DNA from: Temperatibacter marinus
GTDB taxonomy: Bacteria > Pseudomonadota > Alphaproteobacteria > Sphingomonadales > Kordiimonadaceae
Reading direction: 5' to 3'
Assembly (NCBI RefSeq): GCF_031598375.1
Contig: NZ_CP123872.1
Coordinates: forward strand, 868,001-932,000
Length of the DNA stretch: 64,000 nt
Shown here one piece after another: positions 8,078 through 17,158 of this stretch (position 1 is its first letter; each line of letters starts with the position of its first letter). The translations under genes and the position numbers were made by a program. The notes beneath the pieces were generated by a model. That model saw only the letters and a list, made by a program, of their open reading frames with translations. It did no database searches and had not been told where the DNA came from.

Positions 8078-9760
8078 TTGTCAGAGCAAAATACAGTGAG
8101 AGTCGCAGCTGCGCAATTTGCCGTTGGTGCAGATATTAAAGCCAATCTAGCAAGCTGCCTGAAGGCCATTGATGATGCCGCTAAAATTAATCCAGATTTA
8201 CTGGTTCTACCTGAGTTCGCCAATCATCTTTCTTGGTATAATGACAAACAACACTGTTGGGATGTCTCTGCAGATATGGATGACGATTTTCTCTCAGCCA
8301 TTGCCCGCAAGGCACGTGACGTAGGTTTTTATGTTGTGGTGAATGTCACACTGAGACGCGACAGCGAAACTGTGACAGGCACTTCTCTTCTTTTTGATGG
8401 AGAGGGCAACCTTATTGCTGATAATGATAAACAAATATACATTGGCCACGAAAATGACTTCTTACGCAAGGCGCTCTGCGAAGGGCCAATTGTAAAGACT
8501 TCTCTTGGACGTCTGGGGCTTTATGCGTGTATGGACGGGGTGATCAATGAAACACCCAGAAGTTTAGGGCTCAGGGGCGGGCAAATTCTATTGAACAGTT
8601 TAAACAGCTTTGCCAGTGACGAAGGTTCTCTGCATATTCCTGTAAGGGCAGCAGAAAATAAGGTCTTTGTCGTAGCCGCCAATAAAGTTGGTCCGCTTGT
8701 GCCCCCAGAGATGGTTGGTCCCATTTCTCAAGCAACAGGTATTCCAGAAAAATTTCTAGACGGCGCTGGTGAAAGTCAAATCGTTGCACCGGACGGGACC
8801 GTCCTTGCTAGGGCGTCTCTCACAGGCGAAGAGGTTGTGTATGCAGACATTCGCCCAAGCGACGCAGACAATAAAACTCGTCCAGACGGTACAGATATTT
8901 TTGCATCGCGTCGACCTGAGCTTTATTGTTTTATTAGCGAGGATCCTGCACAGCAACCTATACCATCCTATGACGGTGCCGCTGATGCTAAAGCAGCGGT
9001 CATATCCGCAGACTCCCTTGACGAAGTTGTTTCTGCGCTCAAGGAAGTGAGTGGCTCAACGGAGATTATCACTCTTCCTGGGCTTCTCGGCGTTACCTCT
9101 CTAGAAGATTTGCATGCGGCAAAGTCTGAGAGTGATAAGACTATCCAGGCTATCCAATCAGCTTGCGGATCAAGTCTCGTGGCCACGTCAATTGTTGCGT
9201 CTCATGGCAGTGGATTTCAACATCAGGCCGTTCTTATAGATCGGTCAGGTATTATTCTTAGACAAGGTCAAATTCATAGCGCCGAGCGTTTTAAATGGTC
9301 TGCCCTCGCTGATGATGTTGAGAGTCATCAAGCATCCTTTGGCAAGATCGCTCTGATCACAAGTGATGACAGCCTCTATCCTGAGCATGCTCGTCGTCTT
9401 GCCCTAATGGGGATAGAAGTGGCCTGTGTTCCCTTAATTCCCCTTGAAGCATGGGAGCTAAATACAGGATTGCTAGAACGGTCTGCGGAAAATAGGATTA
9501 ACTATCTTGTGGCCACTGCACCAACAGATTTGGGCGTAAGTTTCATTACCAGTTTGCAAAAAGATTTCACTGTAATGACCGAATGGCAGGACAGGCCTTT
9601 TGATGGGCTCTTATCGCAGCCAATATGGACAAAAGCTAAAGGAAAAACTTGTACTGCCACCATTCATCCTGCTGCTGCAGAAAATAAAGTTGTATCGCAA
9701 GGGACTGACATGATGCGCGGTCGCCCATGGCATGTTTCTCAAGCAATAACAGCCACATAA
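8078..9760 (+). CDS. tandem nitrilase-fold (carbon-nitrogen hydrolase) protein, TTG start
   Basis: This 560-residue protein has two nitrilase-superfamily domains. The N-terminal domain (about 1-290) has the full Glu-Lys-Cys triad: E46 (LPEF), K118 (DNDKQ), C151 (YACMDG). The C-terminal half (about 300-560) repeats the fold outline, but the triad positions appear changed: Glu to Gly in LPGLLG, Lys to Gln in RQGQIH, Cys to Ser in ITSDD. It is therefore probably non-catalytic. I set the start at TTG 8078 because AGGGAG lies 8 bases upstream; no ATG fits. It heads the 13-gene operon. The reaction is probably hydrolysis of an amide, imide or nitrile C-N bond, plausible for a maleimide or lactam pyrrole product. 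A paralogue lies at 28020-29663. Confidence 0.82.
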   Translation: MSEQNTVRVAAAQFAVGADIKANLASCLKAIDDAAKINPDLLVLPEFANHLSWYNDKQHCWDVSADMDDDFLSAIARKARDVGFYVVVNVTLRRDSETVTGTSLLFDGEGNLIADNDKQIYIGHENDFLRKALCEGPIVKTSLGRLGLYACMDGVINETPRSLGLRGGQILLNSLNSFASDEGSLHIPVRAAENKVFVVAANKVGPLVPPEMVGPISQATGIPEKFLDGAGESQIVAPDGTVLARASLTGEEVVYADIRPSDADNKTRPDGTDIFASRRPELYCFISEDPAQQPIPSYDGAADAKAAVISADSLDEVVSALKEVSGSTEIITLPGLLGVTSLEDLHAAKSESDKTIQAIQSACGSSLVATSIVASHGSGFQHQAVLIDRSGIILRQGQIHSAERFKWSALADDVESHQASFGKIALITSDDSLYPEHARRLALMGIEVACVPLIPLEAWELNTGLLERSAENRINYLVATAPTDLGVSFITSLQKDFTVMTEWQDRPFDGLLSQPIWTKAKGKTCTATIHPAAAENKVVSQGTDMMRGRPWHVSQAITAT

Positions 9761-9775
9761 AGAATAGGATATATT

Positions 9776-10525
9776 ATGAGTCCAGTCTCTCTACCAAAAG
9801 CCTTATGGGATAACACCTTAAATCAGTTGATAGATCGCCTAAATTTATCAGAAATAACTGGAGATGACGGCGGTCATTATATGGATCTGATCAGTCAGCT
9901 GCCAATGGTACAGGGTGAAGTAGGTAACGTACGCCTCTTCAAAGGCGACGGAATCTATCAGCTTGTCACTTGCTCACTGGTTGTGCCCCCGATCCATCTT
10001 GATAGTCATATGCTTTTTGTTTTTAGCGACTCTGACTGTGCTGTCCCTCATTTCACTTTGGATTCAGTGAAGGCAGGAGAGCATAATGCCTTCCATCTAG
10101 ACCTGATCCCGCGTGTTGATCTCGGATCAAATTATACATATATGACTGAGGTTTTTGGCCCTCTAACAGACTTGTGTGAGGAAGCACGCGCCATTGATGG
10201 GATGGAGAAAGCGCATATTTCTCCTATCCAGTATGCGGTCATGTCACCGTGGATGTTGGTGCAACGTGCAAGCGACGAAGCCTTTGAGAAAATGGACAAA
10301 TATGTAGATGGATATCTCAATCACTGGTTATCGATTGTGGAAAAGGGAATTTCACCTGAAGCACTCGAGGGCCATTCTGCAGACGCTTTGATTGCAAGGG
10401 ATGCTCGAAACAAATCGATGATTTTCGATCCTGCTGTCGATCCTGTTTGGGGTCGCATTGAAGGCATGATTGGCACAGATGCCGTTTCAAAACTGCGCAG
10501 GTTGCTAAAAAGCACCAGCGCCTAA
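9776..10525 (+). CDS. divergent RCCR/bilin-reductase-like protein
   Basis: This 249-residue soluble protein follows the same block order as the RCCR-like paralogues: VPHF (90-93), LIPRVDL, then ISPIQYAV and a DPVWGRIEGMIG block in the MFGKE position. Similarity is weaker than for 2016-2831 and 25412-26221. At the position of the plant RCCR catalytic Glu it carries Asp96 (TLDS), where the other two have Ala and Val. It is second in the long operon, 15 bp after the nitrilase-like gene. It probably binds or reduces a linear tetrapyrrole. Membership of the ferredoxin-dependent bilin reductase superfamily is my visual judgement and needs a profile search. Confidence 0.65.
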   Translation: MSPVSLPKALWDNTLNQLIDRLNLSEITGDDGGHYMDLISQLPMVQGEVGNVRLFKGDGIYQLVTCSLVVPPIHLDSHMLFVFSDSDCAVPHFTLDSVKAGEHNAFHLDLIPRVDLGSNYTYMTEVFGPLTDLCEEARAIDGMEKAHISPIQYAVMSPWMLVQRASDEAFEKMDKYVDGYLNHWLSIVEKGISPEALEGHSADALIARDARNKSMIFDPAVDPVWGRIEGMIGTDAVSKLRRLLKSTSA

Positions 10526-10566
10526 GTATAGGCTACAATAGGTTTTCAGCGTTAAGAGGATATGGA

Positions 10567-11856
10567 ATGACAGAGAGAGCAGACACAAAATATACTGGCG
10601 AATTCTTCGTTGAAGGTATGACCGACGCTGAAAAGCAGAGAGCGGCAGCTGTCGACTCGGTCTTGCCCGCTCTGAAGGCAGCTGCCGCTGAAGTTGACCG
10701 CGAAGGAGCCTTTCACCGTCCTCATGTAAAAACGCTCAGTGATGCTGGTCTAATGGGATTAATCGTCCCTAAAAGTCATGGAGGGATGGGTGGCGGACTT
10801 CGTGATTTAGCAGCGGCGACCTATGCCCTTGGCACAGCCTGCCCTTCAACTGCACTTGCCTTCTTTTTCCATTGTAGTTCTGCATCGCGGGGACTGTTGG
10901 CCTTAGAGGCACTTGAAAATGGCTTTTTTGATGCTTCAGAAAAAGAGGCTGTTCAAGCTTTTGCGGATAAAGTGTTGAACACAATGGGTCATGAGAAAAA
11001 GTGGCTAGCCAATTTTGCCTCAGAAAGTGTGAAGTCTGAAAAGGCGGCAATTACCATCAGTACCAAAGCCAAAAAAATAGACGGTGGTTATCTCTTAAAC
11101 GGCGTTAAATCTTTCGGCTGTGCAACCGGTGTCGCTGATCAATATTTAGTAACCGCCTCCCTAGAAGGAAATGACACAGGGGCTGGACTTTGTACCTTCT
11201 TTATCGACCCAAAGGCCACAGGTGTATCAGAGCGTCAAAAGTGGGATGCCATTGGAATGCGCGGTACAGCAACACACGGTATCATCCTTGAAGATGTTAT
11301 TGTTTCAGATGAGAATGCTCTGGCAATCCCAGGTGCTTTTGTCAAATGCATGCAAATGAGTCGAGGAAGTTTTGTTGGAAACCAGTTAGCAGGCATTGCT
11401 GTCTATCTTGGTGCAGGTAAGGCAATTTATGATGCCTCTCTGCATAATCTAAAAACTTTTACTTTTGGTGATACAGGGAAACCAATCGGTCACGCCCCTT
11501 TTCAGCAAGAACTTATTGGGAAAATGATGGTCGAGCTTGAAACAGCGACCATTTGGTTGCGCCGTCAATTGGAATTAGAAGCCGCTGAAGTGCCTCTTTT
11601 GCCAAAACATGAGGTGGTGCAACGTTGGCGCCTTTGTAAAGGAGTTGTTGCTGAAAGTGCCTTCAAGCTTGCTACCTATGCCTTAAAGACCAGCGGGACA
11701 TCGGGCACAGGATTTTCTGCCCCTATGGCGCGCGGTCTTCGTGACATGGCTATGGCACTTGTCCAAGCCTTCCCTATTGAAAGAGGGCGTCTCATGGCAG
11801 CTCAAATGGAAATGGATGGGGCCGAACAGAGTCAATTTGGGGTCTCAAAAAAGTAA
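10567..11856 (+). CDS. acyl-CoA dehydrogenase-fold flavoprotein, possible monooxygenase
   Basis: This 429-residue protein has the acyl-CoA dehydrogenase fold: an N-terminal helical domain, a central beta domain with the flavin-facing GMRGTATHG loop, and a C-terminal helical domain ending in RGLRDMAMALVQAFP. The usual catalytic Glu and YEGT-type motif of true acyl-CoA dehydrogenases are not evident. The C-terminus resembles flavin-dependent group D hydroxylases and DszC-type enzymes. Either an oxygenase fed by a separate flavin reductase or a true dehydrogenase is possible. It is the third gene of the operon, 41 bp after the bilin-reductase-like gene and 4 bp before an aldehyde dehydrogenase gene. 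Confidence 0.78.
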   Translation: MTERADTKYTGEFFVEGMTDAEKQRAAAVDSVLPALKAAAAEVDREGAFHRPHVKTLSDAGLMGLIVPKSHGGMGGGLRDLAAATYALGTACPSTALAFFFHCSSASRGLLALEALENGFFDASEKEAVQAFADKVLNTMGHEKKWLANFASESVKSEKAAITISTKAKKIDGGYLLNGVKSFGCATGVADQYLVTASLEGNDTGAGLCTFFIDPKATGVSERQKWDAIGMRGTATHGIILEDVIVSDENALAIPGAFVKCMQMSRGSFVGNQLAGIAVYLGAGKAIYDASLHNLKTFTFGDTGKPIGHAPFQQELIGKMMVELETATIWLRRQLELEAAEVPLLPKHEVVQRWRLCKGVVAESAFKLATYALKTSGTSGTGFSAPMARGLRDMAMALVQAFPIERGRLMAAQMEMDGAEQSQFGVSKK

Positions 11857-11860
11857 GGAC

Positions 11861-13300
11861 ATGACGGTGCGAACATTTGGTCATATCATTGGAGGCGAAG
11901 AAATTGCTGCACAGAGCGGCAAGACATTTGACGTTTTATCTCCGTCAACGCAGGCTGTTATTGGTGTGTGTGCGGACGGGGCATCAGAAGACATAGATGC
12001 TGCCGTCTCTTCCGCGCGTGCTGGCTTTAAAATATGGTCAGATCTTGCGCCAAAAGACCGAGAAGCCTGCCTCTTAAAAGCAGCAGATCTGGTGGAAAAA
12101 GAAGGAGTGGAACGTTTCTTAAATACTCTTATGCATGAGAGTGGTTCTGTCCTTAATAAGGCACGCGGTGAAATTGCATATACAGTGGATCTCTTAAGAA
12201 CGGCTGCTGGTGAAGTCCGCCGTCTCTATGGAGAAACTTTTCCCAACGATAATCCAGACAGAATGTCGCTTGTCATTCGGGAACCGTTGGGGGTGGTTGC
12301 TGTGGTTTCGCCCTATAATGCCCCTTTAGCTTTGCTGGTTAAAATGGCCGCCTTTCCTCTCGCTGCAGGGAATAGCGTTGTGATTAAGCCTTCTGAAGAA
12401 ACGCCAATGATTGCTCTGGCTTTTGTCAGACTGCTCTTGGATGCAGGTTTGCCCAAAAATGCGGTCAACATTGTCACTGGCTTTGGTCTGGGAACAGGAA
12501 AACCACTTGTCGAGCACGAAGATATTGACGCTATTGCTCTCACTGGCTCAACGCAAACAGGTATTGCAGTTGGTGCAGCAGGCATGCAGAAAATGCGGCG
12601 GATGCAGCTCGAGCTTGGCGGTAAAAGCGCACTGATCATTTTAAAGGATAGCGACCCGCACAAAGCCGCAAAAATTGCTGCTCAAGGGATTTTCACCCAT
12701 GCGGGTCAAATCTGCATGGCCAACAGTCGTATCCTTGTTGAGCAAGAAATCCTCAAAGACTTTCTTGTTGCTTTTAAAGCCGAAGCCGAAAACTTACCTA
12801 TTGGCGACGTGGAAAGTGAAAAAAGTTTTTACGGCCCTTTAATAAATCAAGCCGCAGTCTCAAAAGTCCAAGCCCATGTTGACAGTGCCGTTGCAAAGGG
12901 AGCGACTTTATTAACAGGAGGCCAACTCTTAGAGGGTTTAGTCTATCAACCCACCATTCTTCTAGAAACACCAAGAAACTGTGATGCTTGGCGCGAAGAA
13001 AGTTTTGCACCTATGTGCAGTGTTATCGGAGTGAGCTCCTTAGATCATGCGATTGAAGAAGCTAATGATAGTCCTTTTGGATTAAGTGCTGCAGTTCTGA
13101 CTCAGAATATCAGTCGCGGGATGCGAGCGGCTAAAGAGATTAAAGCAGGCTCTGTGCATATTGGGATGCATGCATTTCAAAGCAATGCTCTTGCTCCCAT
13201 TGGTGGATTCGGTATGTCAGGCATTGGTAAATCTGGCGGACGCTATAGCACCGAAGAATTCACAGAGCAAAAGTGGATTAGTATCGAGGTAAATGAGTAA
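11861..13300 (+). CDS. aldehyde dehydrogenase family protein
   Basis: This 479-residue NAD(P)-dependent aldehyde dehydrogenase has SPYNAP in the Rossmann region, GSTQTG near the cofactor, the catalytic Glu in LELGGKSA and the nucleophile Cys in GQICMANSR. The start at 11861 lies four bases past the preceding stop, with TAAGGA as ribosome site; the longer frame overlaps the upstream gene and is unlikely. The family oxidises aldehydes to acids or acyl-CoA. Here the aldehyde is probably a fragment released during ring or side-chain cleavage. It overlaps the next gene by one base, so the two are translationally coupled. Confidence 0.9.
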   Translation: MTVRTFGHIIGGEEIAAQSGKTFDVLSPSTQAVIGVCADGASEDIDAAVSSARAGFKIWSDLAPKDREACLLKAADLVEKEGVERFLNTLMHESGSVLNKARGEIAYTVDLLRTAAGEVRRLYGETFPNDNPDRMSLVIREPLGVVAVVSPYNAPLALLVKMAAFPLAAGNSVVIKPSEETPMIALAFVRLLLDAGLPKNAVNIVTGFGLGTGKPLVEHEDIDAIALTGSTQTGIAVGAAGMQKMRRMQLELGGKSALIILKDSDPHKAAKIAAQGIFTHAGQICMANSRILVEQEILKDFLVAFKAEAENLPIGDVESEKSFYGPLINQAAVSKVQAHVDSAVAKGATLLTGGQLLEGLVYQPTILLETPRNCDAWREESFAPMCSVIGVSSLDHAIEEANDSPFGLSAAVLTQNISRGMRAAKEIKAGSVHIGMHAFQSNALAPIGGFGMSGIGKSGGRYSTEEFTEQKWISIEVNE

Positions 13301-13902
13301 TGGATTTAGAACGCAATGCCATGGATATGGGCAACATGCCTGCCCTTCTTTTGGTAGATATGATCAACGGCTTTACAAATTCAGCATGCTCATTGGGTAG
13401 TGATTGCCCGGACGTTGTTGCTGCCAACGCCGTCTTATTATCGGAATTCAGAAGATTAGGCTTGCCAATTTTCTACACGACTGTTGTCTTTCACAACGAT
13501 GATCAAGCTAAAGTTTTTCGTGGTCGTATAGATGCTCTCAATCAGCTCACTCCCGACAGTAATTGGGTAAAAGTTGACCCAAAACTTGCTATGCAAGAAG
13601 GGGAGGTCCTTATTGAAAAACAATGGGCAAGCTCTTTCCATCAAACTGACCTGCATGAACAGCTTCAAGCATGTGAGGTTGATAGCTTAGTAGTAACAGG
13701 CCTTACCACATCAGGCTGTGTCAGAGCCACAGTCGTGGACGGTCTTCAATATGATTACCGTGTCTTTGTTCCTAGGGAGGCCGTTGGAGACAGAAATCAA
13801 GACGCTCATCAAGCCAATCTTTTTGATATGCACGCAAAATATGCTGATGTTATCTCACTGGATGAAGCCATTAAACACATACGTCGTAGTCAGGGTAAAT
13901 AA
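13300..13902 (+). CDS. isochorismatase-family cysteine hydrolase, maleamate-amidase-like
   Basis: This 200-residue protein has the full isochorismatase-family amidase triad: D20 (LLVDMINGF), K107 (IEKQWAS) and C140 (TTSGCVRATVVD). Relatives include N-carbamoylsarcosine amidase, nicotinamidase and maleamate amidohydrolase NicF. It starts on the last base of the aldehyde dehydrogenase stop and is followed at once by a flavin monooxygenase gene. With maleate-isomerase-like genes just downstream, deamination of a substituted maleamate to a maleate is the most economical role. Activity of the family is established; this substrate is inferred. Confidence 0.82.
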   Translation: MDLERNAMDMGNMPALLLVDMINGFTNSACSLGSDCPDVVAANAVLLSEFRRLGLPIFYTTVVFHNDDQAKVFRGRIDALNQLTPDSNWVKVDPKLAMQEGEVLIEKQWASSFHQTDLHEQLQACEVDSLVVTGLTTSGCVRATVVDGLQYDYRVFVPREAVGDRNQDAHQANLFDMHAKYADVISLDEAIKHIRRSQGK

Positions 13903-13903
13903 C

Positions 13904-15112
13904 ATGTCTCAAGAGTATCCCGTTATTATTGCCGGTGCAGGTCCTTCTGGATCTGTCCTCGCTTTATCTCTCGCTAAAGCGGGTGTCAAAGTTCTGCTTC
14001 TTGAAAAGGAAGCTCAGTTACCAATTGACCTTCGGGCTTCTACTTTCCATCCACCCTCTTTAGAGATGATCGGCGCCATGGATCAAGACATCGTTGATGC
14101 CATGATAGATAAAGGATTAGTGGCTGATCGCTATCAATATCGAGATCGAAAAACGGGCGACTGCGCCACTTTTAATATGGCTCAGCTTAAAGACGAAACC
14201 AGCTATCCGTTTCGCCTTCAGTTGGAACAATATGAGTTGACATACCTGATTGCTGAAAAACTCAAAGACTACCCCAATGTCGAGGTGCGCTACAATCATG
14301 AGGCGCTTCGCTTTGAGCAAACTCCTGAGACTGTCATCCTTTTTGCTAACACTCCGGAAGGAGAGGTCAGTCTTACAGGATCTTTTCTCATTGGCGCTGA
14401 AGGCGCGCGTTCGAACATCCGCAAGAGCTCTGGAATTGCTTTTGGCGGATTTACTTACGATGAAAAATTTCTTGTCGTCAGTACTTCTTTTGCCTTTGAA
14501 GATGTCTTTGATGATCTCTCTTATGTGAATTACGTAGCAGACCCTGACGAATGGTGTGTCATTTTACGCACTGAAAAAATTTGGCGGGTCCTCTTCCCTA
14601 CACAGGGTGACGAAGATCCGAATTACATTCTCTCAGATGAATTTATTCAAGAGAGACTGCACCATCTTCACCCAAGAGAAGGCGCCTATGACATTGGTCA
14701 TAGAACAATTTACAATGTGAACCAACGCGTGGCTGAAACTTATTATCAGGAACGGATGGTTCTCATTGGGGATGCCTGTCATATCAACAATCCTTTAGGG
14801 GGAATGGGGATGAACGGCGGGCTACATGATGCTTTTAATTTGGCTCCGCGTCTCATTAAAATTATCGAAGGAAGCGCGACTCATCAAAAGGAGTTCGCTC
14901 AGTATGATCGTCAACGTAGGGAATTGGCGGTTAAATTTGTTCAGGATCATACCATTGCAAATAAAAAACTTATGGAATCTACTGATCCTGATGTTCAAAC
15001 AAAACGACAAAAGTGGTTGATGGAAACGGCGGCAGACCCTGTTCAAGCCAAAGAATTTCTATTGGAAAGAGCCATGATTAACTGTGTGCGTGACAGTCTC
15101 AAGGTTGCTTGA
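13904..15112 (+). CDS. FAD-dependent monooxygenase, group A (PHBH-like)
   Basis: This 402-residue flavoprotein has an N-terminal dinucleotide motif G11-A-G13-P-S-G16 with a Glu about 20 residues later (LLLEKE), and the second FAD motif IGDACH around residue 289. These are typical of p-hydroxybenzoate-hydroxylase-type aromatic monooxygenases. I start it at 13904, one base past the isochorismatase gene; the longer reading is out-of-frame overlap with that gene. It may hydroxylate or oxidatively cleave a pyrrole or other aromatic intermediate using NAD(P)H and oxygen. The C-terminus (TKRQKWLMET onward) is family-like. Confidence 0.85.
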   Translation: MSQEYPVIIAGAGPSGSVLALSLAKAGVKVLLLEKEAQLPIDLRASTFHPPSLEMIGAMDQDIVDAMIDKGLVADRYQYRDRKTGDCATFNMAQLKDETSYPFRLQLEQYELTYLIAEKLKDYPNVEVRYNHEALRFEQTPETVILFANTPEGEVSLTGSFLIGAEGARSNIRKSSGIAFGGFTYDEKFLVVSTSFAFEDVFDDLSYVNYVADPDEWCVILRTEKIWRVLFPTQGDEDPNYILSDEFIQERLHHLHPREGAYDIGHRTIYNVNQRVAETYYQERMVLIGDACHINNPLGGMGMNGGLHDAFNLAPRLIKIIEGSATHQKEFAQYDRQRRELAVKFVQDHTIANKKLMESTDPDVQTKRQKWLMETAADPVQAKEFLLERAMINCVRDSLKVA

Positions 15113-15141
15113 TGACTGCAGTCCAAGGACTGGAGGGAAAA

Positions 15142-15921
15142 ATGATGAATAAATATGGGTATGGGACAGACTATTATGGCTACCGCAAGAAATTTGTTGT
15201 GCTCGTGCCAAGCACCAATACAGCTGTGGAAAGTGAATATCACTTGATGAAGCCTACAGGTGTTGCCCTTGCAACAAGAGCCTGTGTTATCCCCTCTATA
15301 AAAGTAACCAATGAAGAAGAATTCGTTGGGCTTGTAAAAGCCATTGGGGATGCCACTGAGCAAGGATTGAAAGATGCCCTGAGCTGTGAACCGGATCATG
15401 TTATTTTTGGCTATTCAGCAGAAACATTCTGGGACGGTAAAGAACGGTCAGACCGAGAATTTAAACGCTATAATGATATTGCCCAAGCTGTGGGCGGATG
15501 CAACATCACCTTTGGGGCTCAAGCCATTCAAGATGCTTTAGCCTGCTATCCTGGTGTAAAGAAAATTGCTGTCATTTCACCATACATGCCTGTCGGCGAT
15601 AATATGGTTATAAAGTTTTTAGAAGATATCGGCTATGAAGTCACTGCAATCAAGGGCCATTGTTCCCCGGGTGCCGTTGAAATTGCTCACGAGCCTTTTG
15701 GCAAAACCCGTGAATTGGTGCAAGCAGTGAATAGCGCTGACTGTGATTTGATATTACAGGCTGGAACGAATTTACACTTCGCAGAATTAGCAGGCTCCTT
15801 GGAAGCCGAACTGGGAAAACCAGTTCTCGCCATCAATACAATCACTTTTTGGCATGCATTAAGGACCAATGGCATCCCAGATCGCATTAAAGGGTTTGGG
15901 TCTCTATTATCTGAACATTAA
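15142..15921 (+). CDS. maleate isomerase/arylmalonate decarboxylase-like protein lacking catalytic cysteines
   Basis: This 259-residue member of the Asp/Glu racemase superfamily has LVPSTNTAVESE near the start and a mid-protein ISPYMPVGD, both typical of maleate cis-trans isomerase. Maleate isomerase uses two cysteines. Here the first position reads GYSAETFW (Ser/Ala) and the second reads QAGTNLHF (Gly), so both appear missing. GGAGGG at 15132-15137 places the start at ATG 15142 or 15145. A paralogue (17159-17935) lies two genes downstream. It may bind or isomerise a substituted maleate by another mechanism, or act as a decarboxylase-like or non-catalytic partner. Confidence 0.75.
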   Translation: MMNKYGYGTDYYGYRKKFVVLVPSTNTAVESEYHLMKPTGVALATRACVIPSIKVTNEEEFVGLVKAIGDATEQGLKDALSCEPDHVIFGYSAETFWDGKERSDREFKRYNDIAQAVGGCNITFGAQAIQDALACYPGVKKIAVISPYMPVGDNMVIKFLEDIGYEVTAIKGHCSPGAVEIAHEPFGKTRELVQAVNSADCDLILQAGTNLHFAELAGSLEAELGKPVLAINTITFWHALRTNGIPDRIKGFGSLLSEH

Positions 15922-15952
15922 CAAGGGCATCTAGCCGCTCGAAAGGCCTTCT

Positions 15953-17149
15953 ATGCGTATCATATTTTTTGTCATCTTAGTCGATTTGATTGGGTTTGGA
16001 ATCATGATTCCTCTCCTCCCAAATTTTGCTGATGAATTAAGTGGTAGCACAGGTTTAGCAACGTTGGTGGTTGGATTATATGCTGCAGGCATGTTGTTTA
16101 GCACGACCGTGATGGGCAGACTGAGTGACTTCTATGGGCGTCGTCCTGTTCTCTTACTGAGCATGGCCGGAGCTACGCTTGGGTATGTAGCTCTCTCCTT
16201 CTCAACTACAATTACCATGGTTGCAGCGGCACGTTTATTCAGTGGATTAATGGCTGGTAATATTTCAACAGCACAAGCCTATATAACTGACATTACAACG
16301 CCTGAAAACCGCGCCAAAGGTATGGGGATGATCGGGGCCGCTTTTGGATTAGGGTTCATTATCGGCCCCACGATTGGCTCTCTCATGTCAGGAGATGATT
16401 TCAAAGCGATAAGTCTGGCGACAGCAGGGCTAACATCGGCAGCACTCTCAGGGCTAGCTTTCTTAACGATCCTCTTTAAACTGCCCGAAAGTTTATCCAA
16501 AGAACAGCGGGACGCTCTGCGTCATGAGAAGAGAATTAGTCAATTTAAAGCTCTGGGCCAAGTGATGACACGCCCTGTCATTTTGGCAATGCTGGTCTCA
16601 ATTCTTATATATAATACTGCGGCAGGTATGGCTGAAACCATCCTACCTATCTGGACAAAAAAGATCGGGGTCATTCAATCGCCCGATGAATTATTTCACT
16701 ATCTTTTGCCTGCTGGGTTGATGCTCGCAATTGTGCAAGGGGGACTTGTTGGTCCCATACAAAAACGGATCGGTGAATATAAAATGGTTTTCACCGGCTT
16801 AAGTCTTTTTGCAGTGGCGCTTGTTGCTATGGGCTATTTCGGATCGCAGGGTTCAAAATTAGGGACGATTGTCTCTCTTTGTTTCCAATCATGTGGCGCA
16901 GGGTTATTTATGCCTGCTCTCCAAAGTCTCGTTTCCCAAAGAGCCGGGGATACCGAACGCGGCATGGTGATGGGACTCTATAGTTCATTTGGCATGTTGG
17001 GCCGTACTATAGGAACCATTGGAACAGGTTTTGTCATGAGTAACATTTATATTCACGCGCCCTATTATGGCGGTGCACTTTTAGCGATATTTCTCATTCT
17101 CATGATTAGTTTTTTAAATAATAGGATGGCAAATAAGCCAGCAGCTTAG
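15953..17149 (+). CDS. MFS transporter, TetA/drug-proton-antiporter type
   Basis: This 398-residue, 12-helix major facilitator protein has the loop motif GRLSDFYGRRPVL and a later PESLSKEQRDALRHE central loop, resembling the tetracycline-resistance type. It sits between the two maleate-isomerase-like genes in the long operon, 31 bp and 9 bp from its neighbours. It probably moves a dicarboxylate intermediate or a toxic pathway product. Direction and substrate are not visible from sequence. Confidence 0.87.
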   Translation: MRIIFFVILVDLIGFGIMIPLLPNFADELSGSTGLATLVVGLYAAGMLFSTTVMGRLSDFYGRRPVLLLSMAGATLGYVALSFSTTITMVAAARLFSGLMAGNISTAQAYITDITTPENRAKGMGMIGAAFGLGFIIGPTIGSLMSGDDFKAISLATAGLTSAALSGLAFLTILFKLPESLSKEQRDALRHEKRISQFKALGQVMTRPVILAMLVSILIYNTAAGMAETILPIWTKKIGVIQSPDELFHYLLPAGLMLAIVQGGLVGPIQKRIGEYKMVFTGLSLFAVALVAMGYFGSQGSKLGTIVSLCFQSCGAGLFMPALQSLVSQRAGDTERGMVMGLYSSFGMLGRTIGTIGTGFVMSNIYIHAPYYGGALLAIFLILMISFLNNRMANKPAA

Positions 17150-17158
17150 GGGCAAGCA

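Noticed and set aside
13718-13903. N-terminal extension of the FAD monooxygenase
   Set aside because: The extension overlaps the isochorismatase gene in another frame and precedes the glycine-rich FAD motif by too far; the start at 13904 fits the family.
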